This document shows, in pieces, positions 16,702 through 25,278 of a stretch of DNA of 64,000 bases; the stretch's first letter is position 1, and each line of letters starts with the position of its first letter. This DNA comes from an uncultured Chryseobacterium sp. Lineage in GTDB: Bacteria > Bacteroidota > Bacteroidia > Flavobacteriales > Weeksellaceae. Where the stretch lies: positions 1 through 64,000 of the forward strand of contig CAJYRQ010000015.1 in the NCBI GenBank assembly GCA_913777465.1, in the 5' to 3' direction. Both the position numbers and the translations under genes were made by a program. The notes under the pieces are model-generated. The model did no database searches, was not told the origin of the DNA, and saw nothing but the letters and a program-made list of their open reading frames with translations.

Positions 16702-16725
16702 AAGCCTTGTCGACGGACAAGGCTT
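16702..16725. terminator. Terminator between the SRPBCC and DUF805 genes
   Basis: The stem AAGCCTTGTC/GACAAGGCTT with a 4-nt loop and a T-run on the plus side. The convergent arrangement means it may serve both genes. Confidence 0.85.
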
Positions 16726-16729
16726 TTTA

Positions 16730-17104
16730 TTAAGCTTCTTTTTTACCGATTTCATTAATCGAATTGTAATTTCCCTGGCCTTTCGGATTCGGGCCATACT
16801 CATTGGGTCCGTTTTCGCTGTCTGCAAACAACATCCATAAACCATAGAAAGGGATTATCTGAAACCATCCGGAATTACCGCGGTCGTGGCATCTTTTCGC
16901 GCCCTGCGCCAGCAGAAACCACAAGAAAGGAATAAGCAGGATAAAGAAAATGATCAATACAGTTCCTGAAGGACCGTCATAAGAATTTTCAGACATTCTT
17001 AAATAAATGTTGAATGGAATGGAGAATAAAAGGTAAATAAGATAAGACAATCCGTACTCCAGTCTTCTGATTCTTCCGTTAAAGGAAAATGGTGCTTTAA
17101 ACAT
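16730..17104 (-). CDS. DUF805 domain-containing membrane protein
   Basis: A 124-residue protein with three hydrophobic segments. The DUF805 signature is seen as FSFNGRIRRLEYGLSYLIYL at the start, GAKRCHDRGNSGWFQIIPFYGLW in the second half and the ending ENGPNEYGPNPKGQGN. The family is a widespread inner-membrane protein of unknown function. It is convergent with the SRPBCC gene and has no obvious partner. Confidence 0.92.
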   Translation of the reverse strand: MFKAPFSFNGRIRRLEYGLSYLIYLLFSIPFNIYLRMSENSYDGPSGTVLIIFFILLIPFLWFLLAQGAKRCHDRGNSGWFQIIPFYGLWMLFADSENGPNEYGPNPKGQGNYNSINEIGKKEA

Positions 17105-17238
17105 GATTTTAGTTTTATAATTAAGTCCGCAATGTAGAAATAATTTTTAAAAGTTGAAAAATAAACCAAACTGTTATTTTATGTTAAGCTGAATAGAGAT
17201 TATTTAAAAAATATTATCTTTATATAAAGATTTGATGT

Positions 17239-17688
17239 ATGGAGAAGACCGTATTTGAGAAAAATAACATAAGAAATTATGTAAAAGACGTGATTGCCGG
17301 AAAAATTGAAAAACTTAAAAATTTTATTGAATTTACCCTGGAAGCAAGCCGCGAAATAAAAAAGACCCCGAAGTACGACAGTATAAGAGAGGAGATGCAG
17401 GAAGAAATCTACCAGATGCAGCGCCAGCTGGGTGCTCTGCACGATCTCCGGAGAAATATGGCCAAGGTATTGAACAATTCTACCGACAGGGTGCAGCTGG
17501 GATCATTGGTGATTACCAACAAAGCCCGGTTTTACATTTCGGTTTCATTGGGAGAATTTTTCTTTGAAGGCGACCGGTTCTATGCCATTTCCTCGGAAAG
17601 CCCGATGGCCAAAAAAATGATGGGCATGAAACCCGGTGATGAATTTACCTTAAATAAAATCCATCAGAAGATTGTCGACGTGCTCTAA
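17239..17688 (+). CDS. GreA/GreB-like transcription factor family protein
   Basis: A 149-residue protein with an N-terminal helical region (residues 1-75, charged, likely coiled coil) and a C-terminal domain. That domain reads QLGSLVITNKARFYISVSLG, SSESPMAKKMMGMKPGDEF. This matches the FKBP-like C-terminal domain of GreA/GreB proteins, where SP followed by GxxxGD is typical. Genuine GreA has two acidic residues at the coiled-coil tip that act in RNA cleavage; I cannot place them here, so it may bind RNA polymerase without cleavage activity. It is monocistronic, with a terminator right after it. Confidence 0.6.
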   Translation: MEKTVFEKNNIRNYVKDVIAGKIEKLKNFIEFTLEASREIKKTPKYDSIREEMQEEIYQMQRQLGALHDLRRNMAKVLNNSTDRVQLGSLVITNKARFYISVSLGEFFFEGDRFYAISSESPMAKKMMGMKPGDEFTLNKIHQKIVDVL

Positions 17689-17704
17689 CTTTAAATATCC
17701 GGAA

Positions 17705-17739
17705 AAAACTTCAAATAAAATTTGGAGTTTTATTTTTAT
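17705..17739 (+). terminator. Terminator after the GreA-like gene
   Basis: An 11-bp stem, AAAACTTCAAA/TTTGGAGTTTT (one G-U pair), with a 5-nt loop, followed by a T-rich tract. Confidence 0.75.
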
Positions 17740-17771
17740 TTAGTACCTTGCAATGCATATTACATTATATT

Positions 17772-18407
17772 ATGATATTTGAAAAGTTAAGATCAAACCG
17801 GCTGAACCAGTGGATCATTATTCATCTACGCTATCTTGTGGGATTTGCATTTTTTCCTTCGGGGCTTATTAAGATGACAGGAGAGAGGTTTACCAGAATT
17901 TCTGTAGACGATCCCATCGGGTATTTTTTTGAAGCGCTGTATCAGTCCGGGTTTTACTGGAATTTTCTGGGAACGGCACAGGTCTTGGCAGGTTTGCTGT
18001 TGGTAACGCAACGGTTTGCCACTTTGGGTGCATTGTTCTTTTTAGCTATTTTAACCAATATCTGGATAATTACCCTCAGCCTGTCGTTCGGAGGTACATC
18101 GGTAATTACTTCCCTGATGATGATTGCCGTCCTTATTTTGGTGATCTGGGACAGGCACAAGCTGCTTCCTCTAGTCAGTTACAACAAGGCAGTTCCTGTA
18201 AAAGCATATCCTGATCCGGACCGTATATGGATAATGGCAGGAATGGTTTATGCATTCTGCTTTACGGCCATGTTTCTGCTCGGGCCTACCAATACAAATG
18301 CCTATACTTACTGGACAGCGGTATTCCTGGGTATAACGATTATGCTGACCTTTATCATCAGTAATCATAAAGCTTATAAAAACAGAAAATTATTATTAAA
18401 CCCTTAA
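17772..18407 (+). CDS. DoxX-like integral membrane protein
   Basis: A 211-residue protein with about six hydrophobic segments. The region RYLVGFAFFPSGLIKMTGERF and the later FLGTAQVLAGLLLVTQRFATLGALFFLAIL resemble the DoxX / quinol oxidase subunit family of four-helix membrane proteins. The frame is open eight codons earlier at a TTG that overlaps a possible promoter, so the ATG at 17772 is used. The function is unknown; family members are linked to redox or oxidative-stress processes. Confidence 0.65.
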   Translation: MIFEKLRSNRLNQWIIIHLRYLVGFAFFPSGLIKMTGERFTRISVDDPIGYFFEALYQSGFYWNFLGTAQVLAGLLLVTQRFATLGALFFLAILTNIWIITLSLSFGGTSVITSLMMIAVLILVIWDRHKLLPLVSYNKAVPVKAYPDPDRIWIMAGMVYAFCFTAMFLLGPTNTNAYTYWTAVFLGITIMLTFIISNHKAYKNRKLLLNP

Positions 18408-18439
18408 AACAGAAAAACTCATAATTGATCTATATGTCG

Positions 18440-18447
18440 TAATTTTG
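18440..18447 (+). promoter_or_regulatory. -7 box abutting the nitroreductase start codon
   Basis: TAATTTTG is followed by TTCC and then ATG at 18452, a gap of 4 nt. The nearest TTG is only 12 nt upstream. The spacing predicts a leaderless transcript. Confidence 0.5.
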
Positions 18448-18451
18448 TTCC

Positions 18452-18970
18452 ATGAATAAAGCAGAAGTTTTAAAAGAAATCATAGAGAAGAGAAGAAGTA
18501 TTTTCCCGAAAGACTATACAGATCAGGAAATCCCTCATGAAATCCTTGATGAGATTTTACATTCGGCGACACTGGCTCCCAATCACAAACGGACCAAACC
18601 ATGGCGTTTCAAAACCTTTAAAGGGGAAGAAAAGGCTAATCTTGCTGCCGAAATGCAGGCCATCTACAAAGCTACTCAGCCCGAACAGGTCTTTTTAGAA
18701 AAAAAGTACAACGATATCGGCTTCAAAATCAATAAAGCGGATGCCGTAGTTTCTATTGTGGTGAATTTCAGCGGTATGGTGCCGGACTGGGAGGAAATTG
18801 CCGCAGTATCGATGGCCGTCCAGAATATGTATCTTACCTGTACCGCCAACGGGATCGGCTGCTACTGGAGTTCTCCGAAGCTGGTTGACCATCTGAAAGA
18901 ATCCCTCATCATCGAAGAAAACCAGAAATGCCTGGGATTGTTTTATATGGGCGTTGCAGATGCAGAGTAA
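18452..18970 (+). CDS. Nitroreductase family protein
   Basis: A 172-residue FMN-dependent oxidoreductase. The N-terminal IIEKRRSIFPKDYTDQEIP, followed by LHSATLAPNHKRTKPWRF, gives the FMN-phosphate-binding arginines and the flavin-contacting segment. AVQNMYLTCTANGIGCYWSSP is the usual C-terminal motif. Such enzymes reduce nitro-compounds, quinones or related substrates with NAD(P)H as homodimers; the natural substrate is unclear. A TAnnTTTG box ends 4 nt before its ATG. Confidence 0.9.
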   Translation: MNKAEVLKEIIEKRRSIFPKDYTDQEIPHEILDEILHSATLAPNHKRTKPWRFKTFKGEEKANLAAEMQAIYKATQPEQVFLEKKYNDIGFKINKADAVVSIVVNFSGMVPDWEEIAAVSMAVQNMYLTCTANGIGCYWSSPKLVDHLKESLIIEENQKCLGLFYMGVADAE

Positions 18971-18973
18971 AAA

Positions 18974-19086
18974 TATAATATAACAATGGAGCAATGTATT
19001 GATATAACAAGGTAAAAATTTAATAAAGCAACAATGGGTTCTTAATTAAATATTGTTATACTGTTGGATTGGTAAATTGTTACATT
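18974..19086. repeat. TAACAAT-type repeat, copy A
   Basis: An intergenic element whose right end (19051-19086) matches 33 of 36 bases of a second copy at 29755-29790. The left part carries related ATAACAATG blocks in opposite orientation, making it a loose palindrome. It lies between the nitroreductase stop and the rpsP promoter. No ORF is present. Confidence 0.65.
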
Positions 19087-19092
19087 TATTAA

Positions 19093-19122
19093 TTGTGCAA
19101 TAAGTTTTTTTGTTTATCTTTG
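19093..19122 (+). promoter_or_regulatory. Promoter of rpsP-rimM
   Basis: TTG (19093-19095), 19 nt, TATCTTTG (19115-19122). The predicted 5' UTR is about 44 nt and contains a short GGGA/TCCC stem (19142-19154) that could be a leader for ribosomal-protein control. Confidence 0.82.
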
Positions 19123-19170
19123 CACTCTTAAATATTTAACTGGGACGAGTTCCCGTAAAATTCAAACATT

Positions 19171-19725
19171 ATGTCAGTAAAAATCAGATTACAAAGACAC
19201 GGGTCTAAAGGAAGACCTTTTTTCCACATCGTGGTTGCCGATTCCAGAGCCAGAAGAGATGGTAAATTCATCGAGAAATTAGGAACATACAACCCAATTA
19301 CAAACCCTGCAACTATCGATTTGAACGTTGATTCTGCTGTAAAGTGGTTAAACAACGGTGCTCAGCCAACTGATACTGCAAGAGCTATTCTTTCTTACAA
19401 AGGTGCCCTTTACAAAAAACACTTACAAGGTGGTGTGGCTAAAGGAGCTTTTGACGAAGCTGAAGCTGAAAAAAGATTTGCTGCGTGGGTAGAAGCTAAA
19501 GAAGCTAAAGTACAAGGTAAAGTAGAAGGTTTGGCTACCGCTAAATCTGATGCTAAAAAAGCGGCTCTGGATGCTGAAACTAAAGTAAACGAAGCGAGAG
19601 TTGCTGCTGCTGCACAAGCTCAGGCTGATGCCAAAGCTGCTGAAGAAGCTGCAAACGCACCTGCTGAAGAAACTACGGAAGGAGAAGCTGCTGCTGAATC
19701 TACAGAAGAAAACACTGAAGCTTAA
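19171..19725 (+). CDS. rpsP: 30S ribosomal protein S16 with long Ala/Glu tail
   Basis: The first 80 or so residues are standard S16: [42 protein letters not shown], and [20 protein letters not shown]16 helps the central and 5' domains of 16S rRNA fold. Residues 95-184 form an extension rich in Ala, Glu and Lys (for example [20 protein letters not shown]), about twice the usual length. Long low-complexity S16 tails are known in this phylum. rimM follows after 12 nt. Confidence 0.97.
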   Translation: MSVKIRLQRHGSKGRPFFHIVVADSRARRDGKFIEKLGTYNPITNPATIDLNVDSAVKWLNNGAQPTDTARAILSYKGALYKKHLQGGVAKGAFDEAEAEKRFAAWVEAKEAKVQGKVEGLATAKSDAKKAALDAETKVNEARVAAAAQAQADAKAAEEAANAPAEETTEGEAAAESTEENTEA

Positions 19726-19737
19726 GAAAAATCCCGT

Positions 19738-20280
19738 ATGCGTAAAGAAGATTGCTATTTGTTAGGAAAAATCACACGCAGACACGGACTTGCGGGAAAC
19801 GTTATCCTGAAACTGGATACCGACCAACCCGAGCTTTACAATAAACTGGAATCAATATTCGTTGAAATCAACGGACTATTGGTTCCTTTTTTTATTGCCA
19901 AATCCTCATGGAGCAAGCTGGATGCCCTGAATATCGCTTTCAAAAATTCCACGGAAGCGCTTGTAGACCAGTCCCTAGGGAAAGATGTCTATCTGCCGCT
20001 AGCCACGCTGCCGAAATTATCCGGCAAGCAGTTTTATTATCACGAAATTATCGGATATAGTATTTTTGATGAGAATGATAACGACTGCGGTGTGATCCGG
20101 TCGGTAAACGATCAGACGGCCCAGGTATATTTCGTTACGAATCTTGATGGGAAAGAAGTTGTGATCCCGATGATCAAAGACTGGATCCTTGAAGTGAACC
20201 GTGAAGAACGCTTTATTAAAATGCAGCTTCCTGAAGGGCTCATCGATGTTTTTCTGGTACCTTCTAAGAAAGACGAATAA
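19738..20280 (+). CDS. rimM: 16S rRNA processing protein RimM
   Basis: An assembly factor for the 30S head that binds S19 and supports 16S maturation. The 180-residue protein begins MRKEDCYLLGKITRRHGLAG, has the RimM N-domain, and ends in a PRC-barrel region (YYHEIIGYSIF, KEVVIPMIKDWILEVNREER). It follows rpsP by 12 nt, the common order in bacteria, so the two are one operon. trmD and rplS do not follow; a gene on the other strand comes next. Confidence 0.95.
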   Translation: MRKEDCYLLGKITRRHGLAGNVILKLDTDQPELYNKLESIFVEINGLLVPFFIAKSSWSKLDALNIAFKNSTEALVDQSLGKDVYLPLATLPKLSGKQFYYHEIIGYSIFDENDNDCGVIRSVNDQTAQVYFVTNLDGKEVVIPMIKDWILEVNREERFIKMQLPEGLIDVFLVPSKKDE

Positions 20281-20294
20281 CTTTCGCCATAAGC

Positions 20295-21224
20295 TTATCT
20301 TAATTTCTCTCCCAGATTTTCGATCTGCTCATACATTTTATTGAAAAATATCTTCCGGTCCCTGTTTCCTGAAGTATTCATCGATTTTGAGTTTTTAATC
20401 TGATGCTCAAAATAATTCTGCGTTTCACGGCAGGTTTTCTCATCGTCAATCAAAATATACCCGAACATATTGGTTGGGATCGCAAACAGCGACTGCTGCG
20501 GATGGTGGAAAAAAATATCATTCGAAAGATGCATCAGTTCATTTTCGTATAACTGGAATTTCGGGTTGTTTTCCGTTTTCCCTTCAATATATTCTATAAG
20601 TTCCGTGAGTTCCTGAAGAATAATCCGGGCTTCATTCTTTTTCAGCAATCCGGTTTCGGAATAAAACAGAATCTGCTGCAGAATGCTCGAAACCGTACGG
20701 TCGTTCCACAATTCAACTACTTTTTGCTCTTCATATTTTTTCTTCAGTTCTTTGGTGTCCGGTTCGAAATCGGGCGGTGCAAACTTCAGAAACGGAATGA
20801 AAACCTGCTTTTCGTTCAGCAGGTTCATCCAGACATAAATTTTAAACCTCGAAAGCAGGGTATCTGACAGGGTATAGAAAAACGGAATGTCCTTCGCCGA
20901 ATAGTAGATCGTCATTTCATCCGAAAGCGGCAGGTTTTCAAATACGCTGAGGTTATGCCTGAAAAACGACTGCAAATCACCCGTTTCGGTGACCGCTGTT
21001 GTTTTCTGCACCAGAATCCGGTGATCCGACGTTAAAAACTGATCCAGTGAAATCCGGTAATACCTGGCCAGTTCCAGGGCTTCTTCAAAGCTGAATTTTG
21101 CTTTCATCGAAGTCCTGCGGTGAGCGGCGTCGTAACTGATGTTGAGGATATTGGCAATCTCGTCATTCAGAGACCGGTCACCGATTTTACGGCGGATCTG
21201 CCTGATTAAAAGTTCCTGATGCAT
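20295..21224 (-). CDS. Helix-turn-helix DNA-binding protein with long C-terminal domain
   Basis: The N-terminal 60 residues contain a Cro/CI-like helix-turn-helix (ELLIRQIRRKIGDRSLNDEI, ANILNISYDAAHRR, FEEALELARYYRISLDQF). The remaining 250 residues are mostly helical with several aromatic patches and belong to no family I recognise. It is probably a transcriptional regulator with a ligand- or protein-sensing domain. The start could also be nine codons upstream at 21251. It is convergent with rimM and divergent from the lipoprotein gene at 21327. Confidence 0.65.
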   Translation of the reverse strand: MHQELLIRQIRRKIGDRSLNDEIANILNISYDAAHRRTSMKAKFSFEEALELARYYRISLDQFLTSDHRILVQKTTAVTETGDLQSFFRHNLSVFENLPLSDEMTIYYSAKDIPFFYTLSDTLLSRFKIYVWMNLLNEKQVFIPFLKFAPPDFEPDTKELKKKYEEQKVVELWNDRTVSSILQQILFYSETGLLKKNEARIILQELTELIEYIEGKTENNPKFQLYENELMHLSNDIFFHHPQQSLFAIPTNMFGYILIDDEKTCRETQNYFEHQIKNSKSMNTSGNRDRKIFFNKMYEQIENLGEKLR

Positions 21225-21326
21225 ATTCGCGATTTTCACAAATGTAGACATTTATTTTAATTTTTTTCCGCATTTAATTTAAAGTCTTCCGACGGTAATT
21301 TTGGATCATCATTTTAAATAATCGTT

Positions 21327-21881
21327 ATGAAAAAAATATTTTTTTACCTGGGAACCGTACTGATGCTGAGCAGCTGTGCAACGTTTGATAAAGATAAATT
21401 CACTGATAATCATTGGGAGAGTGATGATTTGAATTTCATCAACGGAACCTACACCAATTTCCCTTCTTCCGGTGGTGGCTTTTATGTAAGGAACCTGACT
21501 GATGTTTTGGACAGGGATACCCAAATGTTTAATTTCAAAGAAAAGCATGAAAACAAAAATTTTAAAATTGAATTAAAAGCAGTTGATAAAAAAAGATTGA
21601 ATCTGAAAATATATGATGCGGGAGATTTACTGACTGATAAGAATTTGAGAGTAGCCTTAAAGAAGGATGGGTTTGTTTACCTGAAGGAAAAACGGTTTAT
21701 GCTTGATGGAATTCCATTAGTTTTTGGAGGGTGGAATATTCAGAAGTCGCGCTTTTCGCTGGATGGAAACAATAATCTGAAAGTCGAATCGAATTATTTT
21801 TTCTGTAATGGTATACTGGTGGTGATTAGTGACTGGAAAACTTCTCATTATGACTTAACTTTTAAAAAGCAGAATCCATGA
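21327..21881 (+). CDS. Hypothetical lipoprotein (184 aa)
   Basis: The start MKKIFFYLGTVLMLSSC is a lipoprotein signal with Cys at residue 17. The mature part is mainly beta-strand, with repeated aromatic and Lys/Asp positions, and no family was recognised. Its stop overlaps the start of the CDP-alcohol transferase gene by 4 nt (ATGA), so the two are translationally coupled. This suggests an envelope role. Confidence 0.72.
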   Translation: MKKIFFYLGTVLMLSSCATFDKDKFTDNHWESDDLNFINGTYTNFPSSGGGFYVRNLTDVLDRDTQMFNFKEKHENKNFKIELKAVDKKRLNLKIYDAGDLLTDKNLRVALKKDGFVYLKEKRFMLDGIPLVFGGWNIQKSRFSLDGNNNLKVESNYFFCNGILVVISDWKTSHYDLTFKKQNP

Positions 21882-22477
21882 AAAAGTTACCTTATATCCT
21901 GATTGCAGTCCGATTTATTCTGGCTCCCGTTATCCTTTTATTGGCTTATGGCAAAGATGAAAGATCGTCGTTTTTAATTTTAAGTTTAATGTATTTCGGA
22001 TTGTTAACCGATATTTTCGACGGAATCATTGCCCGGAAAGCGGGTGTTTCTTCTGAAAAATTAAGAAGGCTGGACAGCCAGACGGATCTGGTTTTCTGGC
22101 TTTCCCTGGGTGTAGCGGCTTACCTGTTGAATCTGGAGCTGATAAAATCCGAATGGAAAGGGATTGCTTTACTGTTTACGATGGAAGCACTCTGCTATAT
22201 CATCAGCTGGTTCAGATTCGGAAAAGAAACCTGTACCCATGCGTGGCTTTCAAAGCTTTGGGGATTAAGCCTGCTGCTGGCACTTACTTTTTTAATAGGT
22301 TTCCAAAAAACAGGCTGGGCCTTTGATCTCACGGTCATCCTCGGTTTCATTTCCCATGTTGATGTGATCCTGATTATTATATTGCTTCCGAAATGGCAGT
22401 ATGATGTTCCGAGTTCTTACCATGCCTGGAGAATCCGAAAAGGCAAACATGTTAAGAAAACGGTTTTATTTAATTAA
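21878..22477 (+). CDS. CDP-alcohol phosphatidyltransferase family protein
   Basis: An integral membrane enzyme of phospholipid synthesis, about six hydrophobic segments. The family motif D-xx-DG-xx-AR-x8-G-x3-D-x3-D is present with exact spacing: D45, D48, G49, A52, R53, D66 and D70. The conserved glycine is replaced by Leu62. All four metal-binding aspartates remain, so activity is plausible. The alcohol acceptor cannot be assigned. Confidence 0.88.
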   Translation: MKKLPYILIAVRFILAPVILLLAYGKDERSSFLILSLMYFGLLTDIFDGIIARKAGVSSEKLRRLDSQTDLVFWLSLGVAAYLLNLELIKSEWKGIALLFTMEALCYIISWFRFGKETCTHAWLSKLWGLSLLLALTFLIGFQKTGWAFDLTVILGFISHVDVILIIILLPKWQYDVPSSYHAWRIRKGKHVKKTVLFN

Positions 22478-22996
22478 ACCTCATTTAAAATAATATTGGA
22501 AATTTTAAAATAAAATAAAGGGAATTGGAGGTACAAACCTTACATAAAGGCTGGAAGAGGGAAGCCGGATGCCGGAAGTTTCTCTTGTCAGAAATAGGAT
22601 CAAAGATCCTGATTATCAAGCTAAATTGGTTGTCGCTTTATCAGAGGAGTTCTTATCTAATCCTGAATAACAGGCCTTTTTTTTATCAGGGAAGGATTTC
22701 TATTGTTTTAAAGTCCTGAAAGGACGGCTTAATACAGGATAGGATAAAATCCTGTCAGAAGCATAAACCGTTTATTTGTTCAAGCAAGATGAGTGATATT
22801 TAAAATCCCGGCTGAATCAGTCTCATTTTTATTTTTGAATTAAATAACCGACTGAATATGATGTTGACACGGTCGAACTCACGGTAAAATAATTAGCTGT
22901 TTATCGTATGCGGGAAGTTTTGGAGCGATTATATGGTAATGTTTTATAAAAGAAAATTAAACGACCAGAAGTATTTAAGTCTTAAAACGTTTTTTG
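22478..22996. other. Intergenic region before asnS with degenerate repeats
   Basis: This long gap holds no convincing ORF. It contains a 32-bp copy of the GGCTGGAAGAGGGAAG repeat (22549-22580) and a stretch around 22713-22760 with AGTCCTGAAAGGACGGCT and an inverted CAGGATAGGATAAAATCCTG that resembles other Bacteroidota intergenic repeats. The right end carries the asnS promoter. Nothing else was seen. Confidence 0.5.
22549..22580 (+). repeat. GGCTGGAAGAGGGAAG repeat, copy 1
   Basis: This 32-bp stretch matches 31154-31185 at 29 of 32 positions. A degenerate inverted relative lies at 31388-31423. Confidence 0.7.
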
Positions 22997-23004
22997 TACC
23001 TTTG
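22997..23004 (+). promoter_or_regulatory. Promoter -7 box of asnS
   Basis: TACCTTTG, 37 nt upstream of the ATG. No clear TTG at the -33 distance. Confidence 0.55.
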
Positions 23005-23041
23005 CGGACATTAATTTTTACACAAAAATTTTAATCAACAA

Positions 23042-24490
23042 ATGAAAAAGCAGACCATTAAGGAAATCCTACAGGATTACAAGAAAGTATTACATCATGA
23101 CATCACGGTTTACGGCTGGGTAAGAACGTTCCGTGCGAATCGCTTCATTGCGCTTAATGATGGTTCTACGATTAATAATTTGCAGATTGTTGTTGATTTT
23201 GAAAATTTCGACGAAGAGATTATTAATAAAATCAGTACGGCTGCTTCTCTGAAGATCGTAGGTGAAGTGGTGGAAAGCCAGGGAGCAGGGCAGGCCGTTG
23301 AGATCGTAGCAAAGAAAATTACGATTCTGGGCGATAACTTTACGGAAGAAAGAGACAAAACAATTCTCCAGCCTAAAAAACATTCATTGGAAACCCTGAG
23401 AGACCAGGCCCACCTCAGATTCAGAACGAATTTGTTCGGAGCAGTTTTCAGAGTACGTCATGCGGTGAGCTTCGCCGTTCATTCGTTCTTCAACCAGAAC
23501 CAGTTTTTCTACATCAACACACCGGTTATTACCGGGGCTGATGCCGAAGGGGCGGGTGAAATGTTCGGGGTAACCAACTTTGATCTGAATGCCATCCCGA
23601 GAGATGAGCAGGGCGACATCGATTTCTCCCAGGATTTCTTCGGAAGAAAGACCAACCTGACGGTTTCCGGACAGCTGGAAGGAGAGACGGCAGCCATGGG
23701 ATTGGGCCGGATTTATACCTTCGGACCGACATTCCGTGCAGAAAATTCCAATACGACAAGACACCTTGCGGAATTCTGGATGATCGAGCCGGAAGTGGCT
23801 TTCAACAACCTGGAAGACAACATCGACCTGGCAGAAGATTTCCTGAAATATGTCATTCAATATGTCCTGGATAACTGCAAAGACGATCTTGATTTCTTAG
23901 ACAAGCGTTTTATGGAAGAGCAGAAATCCAAGCCTGAAAAGGAAAGGGCAAAAGAAGGACTGATCGAAAAGCTTGAAAACGTAGTGGCCAAAAGATTCAA
24001 GAGGGTTTCTTATACTGAGGCCATCGAGATCTTGCTGAACTCAAAAGAGAATAAAAAAGGAAAATTCCAGTATCCGGTAGAGAATTGGGGAACCGATCTT
24101 CAGTCTGAGCACGAAAGGTATCTGGTAGAAAAACATTTTGAAAGTCCGGTTGTGTTGTTCGATTATCCGAAAGAGATCAAAGCCTTCTATATGAAGCTGA
24201 ATGACGACAACAAAACGGTTGCAGCCATGGACGTTCTTTTCCCGGGAATCGGCGAAATTATCGGAGGTTCCGAGCGGGAAGCCCGCCTGGATGTATTAAA
24301 GCAGAAAATGGCCGAGATGCACGTTGACGAGCATGAACTTTGGTGGTATCTGGATACCCGTAAGTTCGGTTCCGTGCCGCATGCCGGTTTCGGATTAGGA
24401 CTGGAAAGACTGGTCCTTTTCGTAACGGGAATGACGAATATCCGGGATGTAATTCCTTTCCCGAGAACGCCGAAGAGTGCCGAATTTTAA
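23042..24490 (+). CDS. asnS: Asparaginyl-tRNA synthetase
   Basis: A class II synthetase that charges tRNA-Asn. The N-terminal OB-fold anticodon domain starts at about residue 15 ([20 protein letters not shown]). The catalytic domain has motif 2 ([25 protein letters not shown]) and motif 3 ([26 protein letters not shown]). The AsnS/AspS subgroup is set by the asparagine-type motif and 482-residue length. A terminator follows. Confidence 0.97.
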   Translation: MKKQTIKEILQDYKKVLHHDITVYGWVRTFRANRFIALNDGSTINNLQIVVDFENFDEEIINKISTAASLKIVGEVVESQGAGQAVEIVAKKITILGDNFTEERDKTILQPKKHSLETLRDQAHLRFRTNLFGAVFRVRHAVSFAVHSFFNQNQFFYINTPVITGADAEGAGEMFGVTNFDLNAIPRDEQGDIDFSQDFFGRKTNLTVSGQLEGETAAMGLGRIYTFGPTFRAENSNTTRHLAEFWMIEPEVAFNNLEDNIDLAEDFLKYVIQYVLDNCKDDLDFLDKRFMEEQKSKPEKERAKEGLIEKLENVVAKRFKRVSYTEAIEILLNSKENKKGKFQYPVENWGTDLQSEHERYLVEKHFESPVVLFDYPKEIKAFYMKLNDDNKTVAAMDVLFPGIGEIIGGSEREARLDVLKQKMAEMHVDEHELWWYLDTRKFGSVPHAGFGLGLERLVLFVTGMTNIRDVIPFPRTPKSAEF

Positions 24491-24511
24491 AAAACAGATT
24501 CAAACCATATC

Positions 24512-24542
24512 AAATCCTTCTGAAACCCGGAAGGATTTTTTT
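24512..24542 (+). terminator. Terminator of asnS
   Basis: The stem AAATCCTTC/GAAGGATTT with a 9-nt loop and a run of T. Confidence 0.85.
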
Positions 24543-24567
24543 ATTAACTTTACTAAAAATTTAACAA

Positions 24568-24771
24568 ATGAGCACCATCACCATTCATACGGAAAATGAA
24601 AAACAGATCAGTCTTCTGAAAGAATTAAAGATCAGTTTTGAAATTAGTAAAGAAAAACATTTAACGGATTGGCAGAAAGATAAGATACTAAAGGGAATTT
24701 CAGATATTTGTGAAGGTAAGTTTTCTTCAAGAGAATCTGTAAGTGCTAAAGCCGGAAAATGCTTAGGGTAA
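24568..24771 (+). CDS. Putative antitoxin of a RelE/ParE-type module (67 aa)
   Basis: A small protein starting MSTITIHTENEKQISLLKEL, with charged helices and a short tail. Its last 13 nt overlap the ATG at 24759 of the downstream toxin-like frame, a layout usual for antitoxin-toxin pairs. The N-terminal pattern resembles that of small antitoxins in this phylum, but the assignment rests mostly on context. It appears intact while its toxin is frameshifted. Confidence 0.6.
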   Translation: MSTITIHTENEKQISLLKELKISFEISKEKHLTDWQKDKILKGISDICEGKFSSRESVSAKAGKCLG

Positions 24772-25052
24772 TCTGGTCGCATCAGGCGGAATCTGATTAT
24801 ATTGATACGCTTAGATATTGGGTCCGACATAATAAATCAAACAAAATATTTTTCTAAATTAATAAAGGAAGTTGAAAAGAAAGAACAACTGATTTCTGAA
24901 AATCCGGAAATAGGTTCTGTTTATAAAATAGAAGATGTACGACTTGTTTTAATCGATAAAAACTTTTCACTTTATTATAAAAGAAACGAAGATAAGATAG
25001 AAATTCTGGCTTCCGGGACAACCGGAGAAATCCTGAAAATCTGAATCTGTAA
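24759..25052 (+). pseudogene. RelE/ParE-type toxin gene, broken by two frameshifts
   Basis: A toxin-like protein can be rebuilt only by switching frames twice. Frame one reads MLRVIWSHQAESDYIDTLRY then WVRHNKSNK. After one extra A near 24842 the text continues in a second frame as YFSKLIKEVEKKEQLISENP, then VYKIEDVRLVLIDKNFSLYY. After a missing base near 25012 the first frame resumes with RDNRRNPENLNL and a stop at 25050-25052. The start MLRVIW, the RLVLIDKNFSLYYK region and the DNRRNP end fit the RelE/ParE fold. It is most likely inactive; sequencing errors cannot be excluded. Confidence 0.6.
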
Positions 25053-25123
25053 GAGATTAGGGTTTCGTTTTCTTTTATCTTCCCTATTTTGTAGTCTTTG
25101 CAGTTACTTTAAATATAACCGTA

Positions 25124-25163
25124 AAAAAGCCCTGATAGTCATGCTTCAGGGCTTTTTCTGTTT
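25124..25163 (+). terminator. Terminator upstream of rpoN
   Basis: A 12-bp stem, AAAAAGCCCTGA/TCAGGGCTTTTT, with a 10-nt loop and a T-rich end. Confidence 0.8.
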
Positions 25164-25188
25164 ATTTTAAATAGCTTATTATGTGGCA

Positions 25189-25222
25189 TTGAATACAAAA
25201 ATCGTGCTAAAACTTATTTTTG
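25189..25222 (+). promoter_or_regulatory. Promoter of rpoN
   Basis: TTG (25189-25191), 23 nt, TATTTTTG (25215-25222). The 5' UTR is predicted at about 55 nt. Confidence 0.65.
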
Positions 25223-25278
25223 TCAAAATATTTTATTAAATTCGTAGAATATGTTATGTTAAAACACCATCCAGTAAT

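Noticed and set aside
17753..17782. Small ORF overlapping the DoxX-like start
   Set aside because: Nine codons, out of frame, and it probably begins at or before the transcript start.
22478..23041. A riboswitch or T-box in front of asnS
   Set aside because: The promoter box lies only 37 nt before the ATG, leaving too little leader for either; upstream sequence is repeat-like.
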